A stretch of 64,000 nt of DNA, from positions 82,984,439 through 83,048,438 of the forward strand of contig OY757921.1 of the NCBI GenBank assembly GCA_963585895.1, written 5' to 3'. The stretch is from Sepioteuthis lessoniana. Lineage: Eukaryota; Mollusca; Cephalopoda; Myopsida; Loliginidae. Below the pieces are notes generated by a model that worked only from the letters and a program-made list of their open reading frames with translations, had not been told where the DNA came from and made no database searches. This document shows positions 30,496 to 41,382 of this stretch, in pieces. The position numbers and the translations under genes are program-made. Every line of letters starts with the position of its first letter. Position 1 is the first letter of the stretch.

Positions 30496-31923
30496 TTTTT
30501 CTTTTCCTTTCAGATAAGCATTATATCCAGCAAAGAAACTTAAAGAATGTGAATTCATTTAACAGATGACTCCTTGGGCTCTGATATAAAACCAAGGATT
30601 TTAAATGATACTACTCCTTCTTTTGTTAAGGATTCTGTGACTTGTAAATCAATTGGTATCCAAGAAATCTCAGTAAATTCTGTGCTGTCAATCAATCCTC
30701 TCAAAATATCTTAATGCAAACTCTCTTGTCCGAAATCTTTGTTCATGAATCTACTAAGTCATTGAAACAGGAATTATCTATTTCTGCTGTTGTGGACTTG
30801 CCAATACAATCTTTCTTCATTTGTAGGTAAACAGGTCCATGACTACTTATTTACTGCTAGTTTGAGCAGTTGACCGATTGGCAATACTTCAGAGACAGGA
30901 AATCTCAATACTATGGAGACAATCAGTCATTCCTTTGGAGATCATTAAGCAAACTGTCAAAACACAGTAAAAACAACTAATTTGAATATACTCGTATACT
31001 AATACAATCTAGATATTCAGGTATACAATACCTGTAGTAGTTTTCTTTAAGATAAGCAGGCTCTGACAGGTCAACCATGGTTAATGTTTCAGCAGCCAAT
31101 GTACTTTTGATAACTCTTCTAATATACTTGGATTGCTAAGCAATGGGCATAAAGCTATGGTAACTTCCTAACAAAAAATGATACTTCTTTCACATTCCCC
31201 ACCAATTAAATTAGCAAAAGAAGCATTACTATTAGCAACTATTTTTAAATGCTCAAAGTTGCCTAAATCTAGAATGTCTCTTTGGGATTTTTCTTTCTTT
31301 GATTACTTAACAATTTTGTTGACTTCTTTTGTACATTTCACATTTTCTTGTTTCGGTATGAAGCTTAATGCACTAACATTATAACTCAGATCAAGTCTGA
31401 TTTGGATGTCTAGCCAATTAATTTGACCATTATCTTGCTTCGTTTCAATAATTGAGGATACTGCATCTTTCAGGTTTCTGCCTGCTTCTATTGGAATATA
31501 TTTTAATTTCTTTACACATTCATTCTGTCCAAGTTTAATATTCTTGCTATTCCTTTTTTTGTCTGATCCTATATATTGAATCTCAGCAAATTCTTCAGAT
31601 TTAACTGCAAATACATGATGAAGCCTGTTTATAACTCTGGTCTTTTAATTTCATGATTTGATGCTCAAAGTTCATGAAGAAGATGTCTAGTGATGTGTCA
31701 CCGTCTTTGGTATCACTCAAAAGACCATAAAGGCAGGCTGTTTTGAATCTTCAAAGAAAAGTGTATCCATTTTTTCATCTAACTTTTTTAGTATATCCAG
31801 ACTTGTAGCCAGTTACCAAACTTGCATTTCTTTCTTACAAGTATTATATTTGTCTAAGTGTAAAAATGGTGGGGAAAATGAACATAGAAGCCATTTTTAT
31901 AATCTTATTTCTCTGCTAATTAT
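30496..31923 (-). other. Segment with decayed open frames, unknown
   Basis: On the minus strand, 31640 down to 31180 can be read in one frame with a single internal stop. It includes IEAGRNLKDAVSSIIE, NGQINWLDIQIRLDLSYNV and, past the stop, FEHLKIVANSNASFANLIGG. A shifted frame upstream (31790-31640) gives TLFFEDSKQPA and SLDIFFMNFEHQIMKLKDQS. No start codon is present in the main frame. I do not recognise the protein. The flanking direct repeats suggest an old mobile element or a duplicated, decayed coding segment. Confidence 0.4.
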
Positions 31924-31931
31924 GAATATAT

Positions 31932-32099
31932 AAATAAAAGAATTCCAACAAGAAGTATATTGGGAGAATGAGTTTATTTAAGTTGCTTGTTTGCTGCATA
32001 GTAAAAAGAATATGGCTATGATTTAACTTCCAGATAAGATTGTACCTCACATCTGAAGAGTGCCTAAGGGGAAAAACTCATATGGATTCACAATAAGGT
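31932..32099 (+). repeat. Right copy of the direct repeat
   Basis: Partner of 30340-30495, in the same orientation, with the same blocks in the same order and slightly longer. Confidence 0.75.
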
Positions 32100-32510
32100 A
32101 TCAAGTGATTTGTTCTACTTGATAATAGGCATTTGTTTGTACACGATTACATGGTTTCAAGTAATTAATTATAATCCTGAGTAAATAATCATAGCTTAAG
32201 TAGCTTTTCTTAATGTAAATCATCTACAGTTAATGGCATCTAGTATTCCTATTGAATAGAACTATTTTTTCAAACAGATCTTGTTGGCCCCTAGATGGGA
32301 CCCAAACAAATACTACCACTCTGGATCAGAGTAGACCTAAGAGTAATGGGAATGAAGGGGTACCCCAGATACCCAAACCTGGAGTATCCCAATCAGATAC
32401 AGTTTTGTACCATGTATAGCATACCTTTTTTTTAGGGAGTCAGGGAGTCTTTAGTCTTAGCAGAAGATAAAGTCAATGAATTCAAAGCCCCACCAACACA
32501 CTGGGTACAC
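32100..32510 (+). repeat. Rep-B copy, old
   Basis: Internal units ('atttgtttgtacacgattac', 'atggtttcaagtaatt') followed by a diverged conserved block: 'accactctggatcagagtag', 'gaatgaaggggtacc' and 'caaagccccaccaaca'. Confidence 0.65.
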
Positions 32511-32668
32511 ATATTGAGGTAAAAAGACTAAACATTTGAATTCTAATTTTCAAAGCAGACAGAACCAGCAATTTTACCCAACTCACTTCGGATTATCACT
32601 AAGGATTATAACTATCAAGACTCAATTAATGGAAGTCTTAGTGACAAAAATTTTTAATTTTATTTCTA

Positions 32669-32902
32669 ATTTGGGTTTCTTTGTTTAAAGGCATATCAAC
32701 CTTCATGGGTTATTTAATGTCAAAGCTATCCTTAGAGAAGAATGGAAGTGATACTATTTAACCCATATCTGGGAGGATTAAGAGCTTCATATGTTTCTCA
32801 AGGGTATTAGTCCAAAAGTGAATGTAATAGTGCGACTGGAGTTTGAACCTGCTTACTTCGAGGTCAGAATCCAGCAATTTTGTCATTACACCATGGGTAG
32901 TA
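32669..32902 (-). mobile_element. SINE-2, full length
   Basis: Reverse copy with tail 'ggcatatcaaccttcatggg', centre 'tttctcaagggtattagtcc', reversed box B 'ggagtttgaacc' and reversed box A 'gtcattacaccatggg'. Confidence 0.85.
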
Positions 32903-32966
32903 CTACTTAGTATTCAATCTTGATAAAAATAAACCATGGCGCTTTTTGAGTCAATTTTGATTTGTT

Positions 32967-33745
32967 TTATTGGTTTCTTTGTTTAATGGCATATGAACTA
33001 TTTGTTATATAATTGCGGAAGGATCTTTTTTTATATTATCATTTTTCGTTTTATCTATCTCATCTTTTGGTTTAGTTAGACTTAGAACCTTTTGTCTTAG
33101 TACATGAGTAGGTGCAGACATTAACGCAGGTGTGCACGCACGTTTTGGGCGGATGTGACAATCAAAGATGTTACAATAAAAACCCCAGATAGGAAATGTG
33201 ACTGGAGATGTGAATGACGTTATGCCCGGAAGCGATGGGCAGGAATTCTTAGTGATTTTGAATAAAAACAGTGAGTTGAGATTTGAACTTAAACGAAGCA
33301 AGTTGATTTTCCGGACCTGGGCGAAGCCAGTCCAGTTGTTGCTGTGGGGTATGCGCACGCGTTTGTTGGGTCAGATAAAACAGTCATTATAGAAAGATTG
33401 TGTGTCTCTCTCCTCATATTGAAAACCTAAACTAAAGAAGGTAATAAAAGTTTCGTACCTGAACAAAGAGAATCATCAGTGTTTTGCGTGTTTTTCGGAT
33501 TCCTATGCATATGAACATATTATGAACATTTTATGCATATGTAATGTTAAATATTGTGAGTGATTCAATGCCAAAGCCATCCTTGTAAAAGAACATGAGT
33601 GGTAAAATTTAACCAATAACTGGGGGATATGGGGTTCATGCCTTTTCCAATGGTATTAGTTGGAAAGGGAATGTAATAGCATGACTAGAGTGAAGTAACT
33701 TACTTAGATATCACAGTCCAGCACATCAGCCATCTGGACTCCCAA
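32967..33745 (-). mobile_element. SINE-2 split by a Rep-E insertion
   Basis: The left piece 32967-33010 is the tail ('ttgtttaatggcatatgaac'). The right piece 33546-33745 resumes with 'gattcaatgccaaagcc', 'gttcatgccttttccaatgg' and a decayed head. A 5-bp 'tttgt'/'attgt' pair at the junctions fits a target-site duplication of the inserted unit. Confidence 0.78.
33012..33545 (-). repeat. Rep-E copy 2
   Basis: The same repeat as 6413-6975, in opposite orientation. Shared blocks (reverse complement) include 'ataggaatccgaaaaac', 'ctttgttcaggtacgaaa', 'cctatctggggttttt' and 'ctaagtctaactaaacc'. It carries GC-rich patches ('gcgcacgcgt', 'gtgcacgcacg') unlike the AT-rich surroundings. The 117-codon minus frame over it lacks a known domain. 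Confidence 0.75.
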
Positions 33746-34564
33746 TCCAATTTCTGATTTAGGTTAATTGCGATAAAGAATCAAGATCAATCTATAAAAG
33801 GTATCTTATCATCAACTTGCCAGAGATAAATAAAAAGGTAATTCTGGTTATGCACTTTGCTCTGCATTTTGGAGGCCAAAGGAAAGTAATTTGAATTTAA
33901 GTAATAAAATGTAAGGAGAGAAAAAATAAAATTAAAACAATTAATGTCTTAAAAGAAAAATTTCTCTTTCCTTTTCTGTGTTTATTGGGAAAAACTAAAA
34001 TCAAAACAAAAATAACATTGCTAAAAATATTGATAGATTAAAACAAAACCAAAGAGAGAGAGAGAGAGAGAGAGGAAGAGAGAGAGCGACAGAGAAGGAG
34101 ATTTAATTCCATACACAACACTGCCTTTTAGATTTGTATTTTTGAATTTTGTCGGAAACTGGAATCAGTTTTCCAAACATCAGATATTGGTTATTCATCG
34201 GGGGTAATTTAAAGACATTTATTCCATCTTAAAAAATCAATATGGTACTTTTGTTCAAAGTGAAAATGCAACATCCATAAAATTCAAATGAATACTTGAT
34301 AATTTTATTTGCTCTCTAAAACAGTTTGGTATTCAAAAAGCTCTTTTCTTGCAGCCACTTTTATGAGATGATGCATTGTTGATATCATAGCTGAAACTGG
34401 AATTATGAATTCACTCAATATAAAGTGTGGATTAGTTCTGTTTATTCCTTTATAAGAATTCTTGTTTGTTACTGATAAATGTTTCATCCTTCACTTAATA
34501 TAAATGTATGCACTTGCACTGGCCTTGATATATGATTAATGAATTTTGACTGCAACTCTAAAAT
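33746..34564. other. Unassigned AT-rich sequence with (GA)n
   Basis: Contains a (GA)n microsatellite at 34050-34088. Otherwise nothing recognised. Confidence 0.45.
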
Positions 34565-35135
34565 CTTGTTGGGGCTGTTGAATACACCAACTGCACCTTG
34601 GCAAAGAGTTAACATCCCTCACCCAATGAGGGTCCTGGATATGACACTAAATAATCTGATGGTGAGGTTCCAGTGATGCTGTGGCTTTGGAGAATGTGGA
34701 GCACCCCTTCATTGCCATTGCTCCACTCTGACCCGGCATGGTAGCACCTGATAGGGCCCTATCTATGGGTTAAATAGAACTAATGGCATACTTATGTTAA
34801 ACTGAATTGTTTGACTTAACTGATGTTTTTGACAATTAAATTGTACTTACATTTATACTGTGTACTTACACTAAACTGAATTGTTTAATATAGAACTGTT
34901 TTGACATTTAACTGTGTGTAAACAAAATCTGTATTTATACTAAACTGAATTAGCTGATTAGAACTGTTTGATTAAACTGAATAGCTTGAATTAGAAATGT
35001 TTTTGACAATTAAACTGTGTACTCATGCAAAACTGAATTGTTTGAAATAGAACTGTCCATTTGCATAAAAATGAATTTGGCGTTAAATAACTTACAAAGA
35101 TTGATATGCCATAAAACCCAACCAACAACCAATCT
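34565..35135 (-). repeat. Rep-B copy, complete
   Basis: 'ggggctgttgaatacaccaa', the conserved block with 'gtcctggatatgacactaaa', 'agggccctatctatgggtta', internal 'aaactgaattgttt' units and tail 'gttgatatgcc'-like 'gattgatatgccataaaacc'. Confidence 0.86.
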
Positions 35136-35323
35136 AAAATCTTGACTCGGCTATATGGATATTATAGAAATAATTTCTTCTCTAACAAACTATTTAAGTC
35201 AATATTTTTACCTTTATAGTTTCAATCACATCACTTAAGTGATGGAATTGCCTGTTTCCTTTTTTTTATGTATCAGTGGTGATTCTGAGTGGAGGATTTT
35301 TTGGATTCGGTTTGAAGAGCTTC

Positions 35324-35586
35324 ATTGGCCTAGTGGGTAGAGTGTTGACCAATGGCCGGGGAGACCAGGGTTCAGTCCCAGGTTGTGTCATAACAAAGAC
35401 TTTAAAAAATGGCACTTGATACTTCCTTGCTTAACACTCAGCATTATAAGGTACGTATCTAGGGTAAAGTGGAGCAATCCAAGGGAAGGAGTAGCGCCCT
35501 CTCCTACACCTCAGTGTAGTAGCTATTGAAAAGGGAGCCTTTGGGTCACCCTCGACAATGGTTGCCAACTTTATTTACTTACTTGA
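35324..35586 (+). mobile_element. SINE-3, full length
   Basis: The clearest SINE-3: box A-like 'ttggcctagtgggtagag', box B-like 'ggttcagtcccagg', 'ggcacttgatacttccttgc', 'taacactcagcattataagg', 'gtgtagtagctattgaaaag' and 'gttgccaactttatttactt'. It is non-coding, with a tRNA-derived head. Confidence 0.9.
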
Positions 35587-35787
35587 AGAGCTATTCTCTC
35601 AAACCTATTGAGTTCAAAGCAATAAGAATTATCTCAGAACAAATCATTTGTCCTTCCCTTTTGTTAGACTCAATGTCCTCATACAAAATATCATGAAAAG
35701 TTATTTTTACTCTCAAGATTTTATAGGTTTGTTTTATTTTCATGCCTTAAAATGTTGTTTTTTTTCCCTAAATTTTGCTGTGCTTAT

Positions 35788-36075
35788 CATATTTACCAAT
35801 CCCTCCGCTCAGTCAGAATATGACACAAGGTCAATTTTTAAGTGGAGTTTAACAGGTTTGAATTCAGAGTTTTCCTTCTCCTAGACTAGTTGCCTCACCA
35901 AGGCTGAAGAACCCAGTCTGCCCTACTATTTAACCATAGCTGGAGGGAGAATAATTGGATTCATACCTTTCCCAAGGGTATTAGTGCTATGTGAAATGCA
36001 ATCAGTTTCGTCCAGGATTTGAACTCGTGTCACCGTGTCCATTTCCTACGATGATAACAATTACACCACGGGCAC
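35788..36075 (-). mobile_element. SINE-1, full length, with target-site duplication
   Basis: Reverse copy from 'atttaccaatccctccgc' to 'ggcac'. 'ctgtgcttat' flanks it at 35778-35787 and 36076-36085. Confidence 0.93.
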
Positions 36076-36149
36076 CTGTGCTTATAATAATATTACACAA
36101 AGCAGAAAAATAGTCCTTAGTTGTTTCAGGCCTGAAAAAAAGTAGTTGT

Positions 36150-36245
36150 ACAACTGGGAAAATAAGTGAGCTTATATCTTTCTAAAGGGCATCAGCCCAA
36201 GAGTGAACCTAATTGTGTGACGAGTTTGAACTCATTTCTCCCCCA
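36150..36245 (-). mobile_element. SINE-2 fragment
   Basis: 'gcttatatctttctaaaggg', 'aagagtgaacctaattgtgt' and reversed box B 'gagtttgaactca'. Central and head parts only. Confidence 0.55.
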
Positions 36246-36429
36246 CAATAAAATATCGGGCCGAAAGGATTTGAGCCACATCCAAGTTTTATGCATCTGC
36301 TGATCCAGACTGAGTGGTTGACATCAAAGATTCTTGAGAAAACTCAAACAGTTGCTTAACTTGGGTCAAAGACATTTGTATCTGATGGTGAGGCTTGTGG
36401 AGTATTTTGATATAAGAATAGGCAAAAAA

Positions 36430-36545
36430 CTAATGAGAAACAACTACTTAATAAATGTGATTATAAACATTACAATAAATGTGATTCCCTAACTTCTAGG
36501 CATAAAATAACCCTTGATGGATTAACATGCATTTAAAATCAATCA
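36430..36545 (+). repeat. Repeat G copy
   Basis: 'aatgtgattccctaacttct', 'aggcataaaataaccc' and 'catttaaaatcaatcag', matching 16.95-17.06 kb. Confidence 0.55.
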
Positions 36546-37612
36546 GTCACCAAATGGTAGATAAAGAGTTTTTTGATTGTTTGCTCCAAATTTTATCATA
36601 AGCAAATCCGTATGACTTGAATTTTTTTTTACTTTGGTTTTTTAATACTGGACACTATATTTATATATATATATTATGAAGACAAAACTTATTTCAATGC
36701 AAAAATATTGATAATTATAATTTGATTAAAGTTTTTAAAAAAAATCTATTATCTGTTGAAAATGAACGTCTATACTCTGAAAAAAGTTCAACTTGTGTCA
36801 TTAGAAGTTTTATTTTCAATTTATACTTTCAAGAATAAAATGTAGGAATAAAAACAATAATAATAATAAGCTTTATACCACAGAAAAAAAAAGCAAACGC
36901 GACCCCCCCCAAAAAAAACAAAAAACAAAGAACACCAAACAAGCATAAAGCATCTCCTGAAAGGTCAAAGGTGAGAGTATTTCAGATGTTTGTGTTTACT
37001 CAGAACTCCAAAGTTCTAACAATCAAATACACAAAACATAACATTTGTCTATGACTAAAAGAACCATATCTAATAATAATAATAATAATAAAATAGAAAC
37101 CATTTGGTTGTTCGAAAGAGACTCCCACACATGTTTCCATTTGCTCATGTTTATAAGTAAACTTACAAGTATATACAAATGTTTTTATCAAGCAAATAAA
37201 TGAATGAAACTAATATGAATAGATGTATGTATTATATATATATATATATATAGATAGATAGATAAATAGGTATCCAGTATATTTATTGGGCATTAAATAA
37301 CCCATAAAGGTTTGTTATAGAGTTAAACAAATAAACTAAACTAGTATATTCATAGATATTAAGATACATTTAAATCAGTAATATCTTTTCAAATACATAA
37401 CCTTTTTCAGTGTCTGTGCATATATGTAATATTTTATTTTTATACATATTTCAATAATTTGGTAGCATGAAAAGAAAAAACAAACAAATTATGCAATTTG
37501 TAAATTAAAAAATATCACACAAACTGATAACTGGGGAAAAAAATACAATGAAAAAAGAAAAAACTAAAAACATCTGTACTGCTTGAAAATAATCAACCAG
37601 TATATATATATA
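36546..37612. other. Unassigned AT-rich sequence
   Basis: Includes a C/A run near 36903, (TAA)n at 37069-37090 and (TA)n at 37233-37252. A tail-like scrap of SINE-2/Rep-B lies at about 37285-37345 ('gggcattaaataacccataa'). No gene. Confidence 0.45.
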
Positions 37613-38511
37613 CAAGGTGCATACGATAAGATTTTTTCGTATGGGCATTTAAAATTGTTTTAAACTCTTGAGAATTCAGTATATTATTGCTATATATCTT
37701 ATGAGATGACTGACCGATTTTTATGATTTCAGCTTCAAATAAACAGCTACAGCAGCAATTGGAATACACCCTATTAAAGCCTGATTGTCACAGCTGGAGA
37801 ATTTCAAAAATGCAATCTGACACTTAAGAAAAACGATATGCAATAAAATTATGTTTTAAATTCGGAAAAAATGCCCCAGAAACATATGGAATGCTTCAGA
37901 CTGCTTCTGGACCATCTTGTATGAATCGAGCATCAGTTTTTGAGTGGCATAAGAGATTCAAGGAAAGCAGAGAGTCTGTGAGGGATGATGAGAGGTGTGG
38001 GAGGAGTAAGGAAGTCAATGCACCAGAGTTGATTGGCCAAAGGGTTAGAGTTAGGGTTAGGGTTACTAAGTTGAGGTTTTAAGGGAGTTCAGGAAGAGAT
38101 TCCGTCGGAAGAGGCCAGCACTCTTCAAATCCCGTCAGTGGCATTTTGACCAGGACAATACACCAGTCCACAACTCCATCCTTGTCACAGACTATTTGAC
38201 CAAGATGGGTATCAAGACAGTTCCTCAGCCTCCCTATAGTTCAGACCTTACTCCCTGTGACTTTTGGTTATTCCCTAAGCTCAGAGGCTGTCGTTATGAG
38301 ACAATTGAGATGAAAGAGGCTGTGATGAAGGTCATTGACACACTCATACAAGAGGACTTCCATGGGACCTTCCAGAAGATGTAGGAACAGTACAACAAGT
38401 ACATTGCAGCTGGAGGAGATTACTTCGAAGGGGAGAAGACTTTCATGTGTGTACTATCAATAAAAGTGCCCATACGAAAAAAGTCTGAAAACTTATTGTA
38501 TGCATCTCGTA
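37613..38511 (+). mobile_element. Mariner element, internally deleted (second copy)
   Basis: Inverted ends: 'gcatacgataag' then 'ttttttcgtatgggca' on the left (37618-37649) and the matching reverse near 38467-38511, flanked by TA-rich sequence. The structure is the same as the copy at 5 kb, including the telomere-like 'gttagggttagggtt' at the deletion point (38043-38064). The two copies must descend from one deleted ancestor. Confidence 0.92.
37801..38384 (+). pseudogene. Mariner transposase, deleted
   Basis: The N-terminal helix-turn-helix region survives (SVFEWHKRFKESRESVRDDE, preceded by MLQTASGPSCMNRA), then IGQ and the telomere-like insertion. The C-terminal part resumes near 38080: FRKRFRRKRPALFKS (decayed), HFDQDNTPVHNS with the second catalytic Asp, then SSDLTPCDFWLFPKLRG with the third Asp 34 residues later (DD34D), ending EDFHGTFQKM. 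The first Asp region is deleted, so it is catalytically dead. Confidence 0.88.
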
Positions 38512-38770
38512 TATATGTGTGTGTGTAGTTGGGCAGCAGTCTTTCATTTAAGCATGTTTGGTTAAATAATGAAGACACATTTTGTCTCTATAATTTTATT
38601 AGGATCCTTTCAAGTTTCCTGATAAGTGTCTTGGTTTCAGGTTGGAATTGGTAGATGATTATTAGGATCCTTTCAAGTTTCCTGATAAGTGTCTTGGTTT
38701 CAGGTTGGAATTGGTAGATGAAGTTACAAAAATTGAGCGCTTTCAGACCTTTCATAGACCATCATCAGAG

Positions 38771-38825
38771 TTTAGGGAATAACCAAAAGTCACAGGGAGT
38801 AAGGTCTGAACTACAGGGAGGCTGA
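38771..38825 (-). mobile_element. Mariner 3' fragment joined to the SINE
   Basis: The reverse complement of the mariner C-terminal coding region (compare 38222-38275): 'ggaataaccaaaagtcacag' and 'ggtctgaactacagggaggc'. It lies inside the target-site duplication of the adjacent SINE-1 and meets it at a shared 'gagg'. Confidence 0.88.
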
Positions 38826-39115
38826 GGTGCCAGTGGTGTAGTCGTTATCGCCGTAGGAAATGGACACGGCGACACGAGTTCAAATCCTGGACGAGACTGA
38901 TTGCATTTCACATAGCACTAATACCCTTGGGAAAGGTATGAATCCAATTATTATCCCTCTAGCTATGGGTAAATAGTAGGACAGACTAGGTTCTTCAGCC
39001 TTGGTAAGGCAACTAGTCTAGGAGAAGGAAAACTCTGAATTCAAACCTATTAAACTCCGCTTAAAAATTGACCTTGTGTCATATCCTGCCCGAGTGGAGG
39101 GGTTGGGTAAATAGT
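38826..39115 (+). mobile_element. SINE-1, full length, 5' fused to mariner sequence
   Basis: Canonical SINE-1 from 'ggtgccagtggtgtagtcg' to 'ggttgggtaaatag'. The duplication 'atcatcagag' lies at 38761-38770 and 39116-39125, enclosing both the mariner piece and the SINE. The two were therefore inserted together. Confidence 0.92.
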
Positions 39116-39403
39116 ATCATCAGAGGTTGCTTGCGTGTATAAAGATTGTTTTGTAAACAGAATTTTGTAATGTTATACAAAAACCTAAAAAACTCTTTCA
39201 AAAACTCTTTAAAAAAATACTCTTTATATGAGCAAGATCCCTTGATAATGGCCTATGAAAGATCTAAAAGTGTTTGGGACAATTTTGGTAAATTTATTCA
39301 CCAATTCCAACCTAAAATCAAGACACTTATCAGGAAACTTAAAAGGATCTTAAAATTATATAGAAAACATGTGTCTTTATTATTTAATCAAACATAATAA
39401 CAA

Positions 39404-39857
39404 TAATGATAAACAAACACAGTTCTTTAGAAAAATATACCTCACACACTTTATTCGAAATGGTTGGAAAGGGTTGTGTGTGAGAGGTGAGTTGGAGACT
39501 GAACAGACTGCAACATATTAACTCTAAATTCCTCTGTCTTTAGCAGCACTTCTTTCTCATTCTGCTGGCTGCTCAACCAGAGTTCTGAGGGCCCAGCCCT
39601 CTGCTGGGAGCTGGTTCTCACTGCCTCGAGCCACAACTCGAACTTCAACTGCAACTGACTCCAACTAACTCAACTCTCCGTGGCACTGGATTATATAATT
39701 CTTTGACACCCACCTGCTTCCTGTGAGCGCCACATTTGCACCAAATTCAACCCGTCCGTGGTCAAGGTTTTATCTTGATATCTTTGACCGGATGCACCTG
39801 TTATTTATACTGGTGCATCTCTTATTTGACAGCTTGGCTGAGGGTCAATATGTAACA
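39404..39857 (-). mobile_element. Possible solo LTR
   Basis: Read on the minus strand it starts TGTTACATATTGACC and has TATA-like 'attatataat' near 39690. An AATAAA signal lies at 39449-39457, about 235 bp further on. GC-richer than its flanks. The 3' limit and a 5-bp duplication could not be settled. Confidence 0.4.
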
Positions 39858-39869
39858 AAAAGAAGTCAC

Positions 39870-40345
39870 TTAATTTTTCAGATGGTCATAATAGAGAGCT
39901 GAAAAATCTATGGAACATGAAAGTGACAGTGATACCAATTCTAGTTTCTCCAACTGAAATGGTACCCAAAGGCTTTTAAAAGAGACTGAGCTCTTTGGAG
40001 ATTAGAGGTAAATTCAATATCATATTATCATCCTGGCAGACCACAGAATAAAATTAAAAGAAGGCAAAAAGTGAGATAAGTATCTTGATTTTGCTCGAGA
40101 ACTGAAAAAACGATGGAACACGAAGGTGAGAGTGATACCAATTGTAATTGGAGCACTTGGAAAAATCCCCAAAGTACTGGTTAAGGGACTGGAAGACTTG
40201 GAAATAAGAGGACAAGTGGAGACCATCTAGACTACGCCATTATTAAAATCAGCCAGAATACAGAGAAGTGTCTCGAAGACTTTTGGAGACTTGCTGTCAC
40301 TCAAACTCCAGTGGAAAACTACAAGCTAGTGTGAAAAACTCTCAA
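39870..40345 (+). mobile_element. LINE remnant (second LINE family), partly duplicated
   Basis: Two successive stretches read RELKNLWNMKVTVIPI (about 39895) and ARELKKRWNTKVRVIPIVIG (about 40095), the latter followed by ALGKIPKVLVKGLEDLEIRG. The tail reads DLLSLKLQWKTTS near 40290. I know this pattern from the C-terminal extension of LINE reverse transcriptases annotated as R2-like in invertebrate proteomes. Stops and duplication show it is dead. Confidence 0.6.
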
Positions 40346-41300
40346 AAGAGAAATAATAAGCCGATACTATCAAACAAGTAGAGATGAAAAAAATTTAAAA
40401 AAAGAGCATCTCAGATGAATGAGAAAACTTCTCAAAATCAAGCTCTGCAGTAGAACTATCATCAAAGGGGTAAACAACTGGACTGTCCTGCTTGTAAGAT
40501 ATTAGGACCATTCTTGAAATAGCTGAGGGAAGAACTTCCACAAATGGACCAGAGGAATAGAGGGTTAATGGCAAATCAGCCATTCAAGTAATGGTGAACA
40601 ATCACATGACATGGAATTAAGCCTTTTTTGGTCAATCAGAAGGTGTCACAAATTGAAGCTAAAAAGATTTTTCTCTATTCAATCAGAAACATAAATAACA
40701 GCCTGCATTCCACAATGGGCCAATTTTAATTCTTACTGTCCCCTATGTTCTATAACCATTAAATCCTTCGCTCGCCTCACAGGAAAGATTATGCTAAGAA
40801 CATATTTTTTAACACCAAGCCACTTGACTTCACACATACATAAAGGACAACACACATCAAGTTAGTTTATCCTCAAACACTTACCAAGAACTCAATTATT
40901 GTAGAGTTGATATTCAACAACTTAACTTCTTTTAAAACCCTTTGCCCTTAGACATTTAACCCCATTTTTTTATTCTATTGTTGTTTCTTACCATTTCTTC
41001 CACCCCTACTATCAAGCAGGTAGTACAATATTCCTGGCTGAGTGAGTCTCTCCTTTTCCACTCTTGGTCTTCCTTCCACCCTTGAATTACCATACATGAA
41101 TATTACAGATGCATGCTATTCCCGAAAGAAAGAACATCTATCATTATTTTTTTCACTATTTAGGAGCAGCTGAGAGAAGCATCATTAACCTGCTGTGAGC
41201 AATTCAACAACATCTTTTCAAAAAGGGGAAGTATTCTATCAGAAATGACTCCTAGAATTACCCAAGCATCATCAGTTGTTTCAACACCCAATATCATTGT
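40346..41300. other. Unassigned sequence
   Basis: No repeat family or gene recognised. Short open frames on the minus strand (40395-40583) lack identifiable features. Confidence 0.4.
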
Positions 41301-41382
41301 CATAATAAATGGAATCAGCAACCCATGTTTAAATCCAGTCTAAGGCTGTTTGCATTCCTTTTTCTGCAACTGCTCCGAGAAA

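Larger units (their letters stand above)
38553..39395. mobile_element. Inverted-repeat (foldback) element with nested insert
   Basis: The left arm (38553-38770) and right arm (39126-39395) are inverted copies: 'gtttggttaaataat', 'aagacacat', 'aagtttcctgataagtgtct' and 'ggttggaattggt' on the left have reverse complements on the right. In the left arm a 63-bp block (around 38601 and 38664) is duplicated. Each arm contains a hammerhead-like 'ctgatgatgg' to 'tgaaag' stretch in opposite orientation. A SINE-mariner chimera sits between the arms. Confidence 0.78.

Noticed and set aside
30500-30840. Polypyrimidine plus 'cag' near 30512 and a 'gtaa' near 30830, suggesting an exon on the plus strand
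   Set aside because: The enclosed sequence has stops in every full-length frame. The better coding signal in that region is on the minus strand further right.
33005-33358. 117-codon minus-strand frame in a GC-rich patch, considered as a host gene
   Set aside because: It lies within Rep-E, whose other copy at 6.4-6.97 kb does not preserve the frame.
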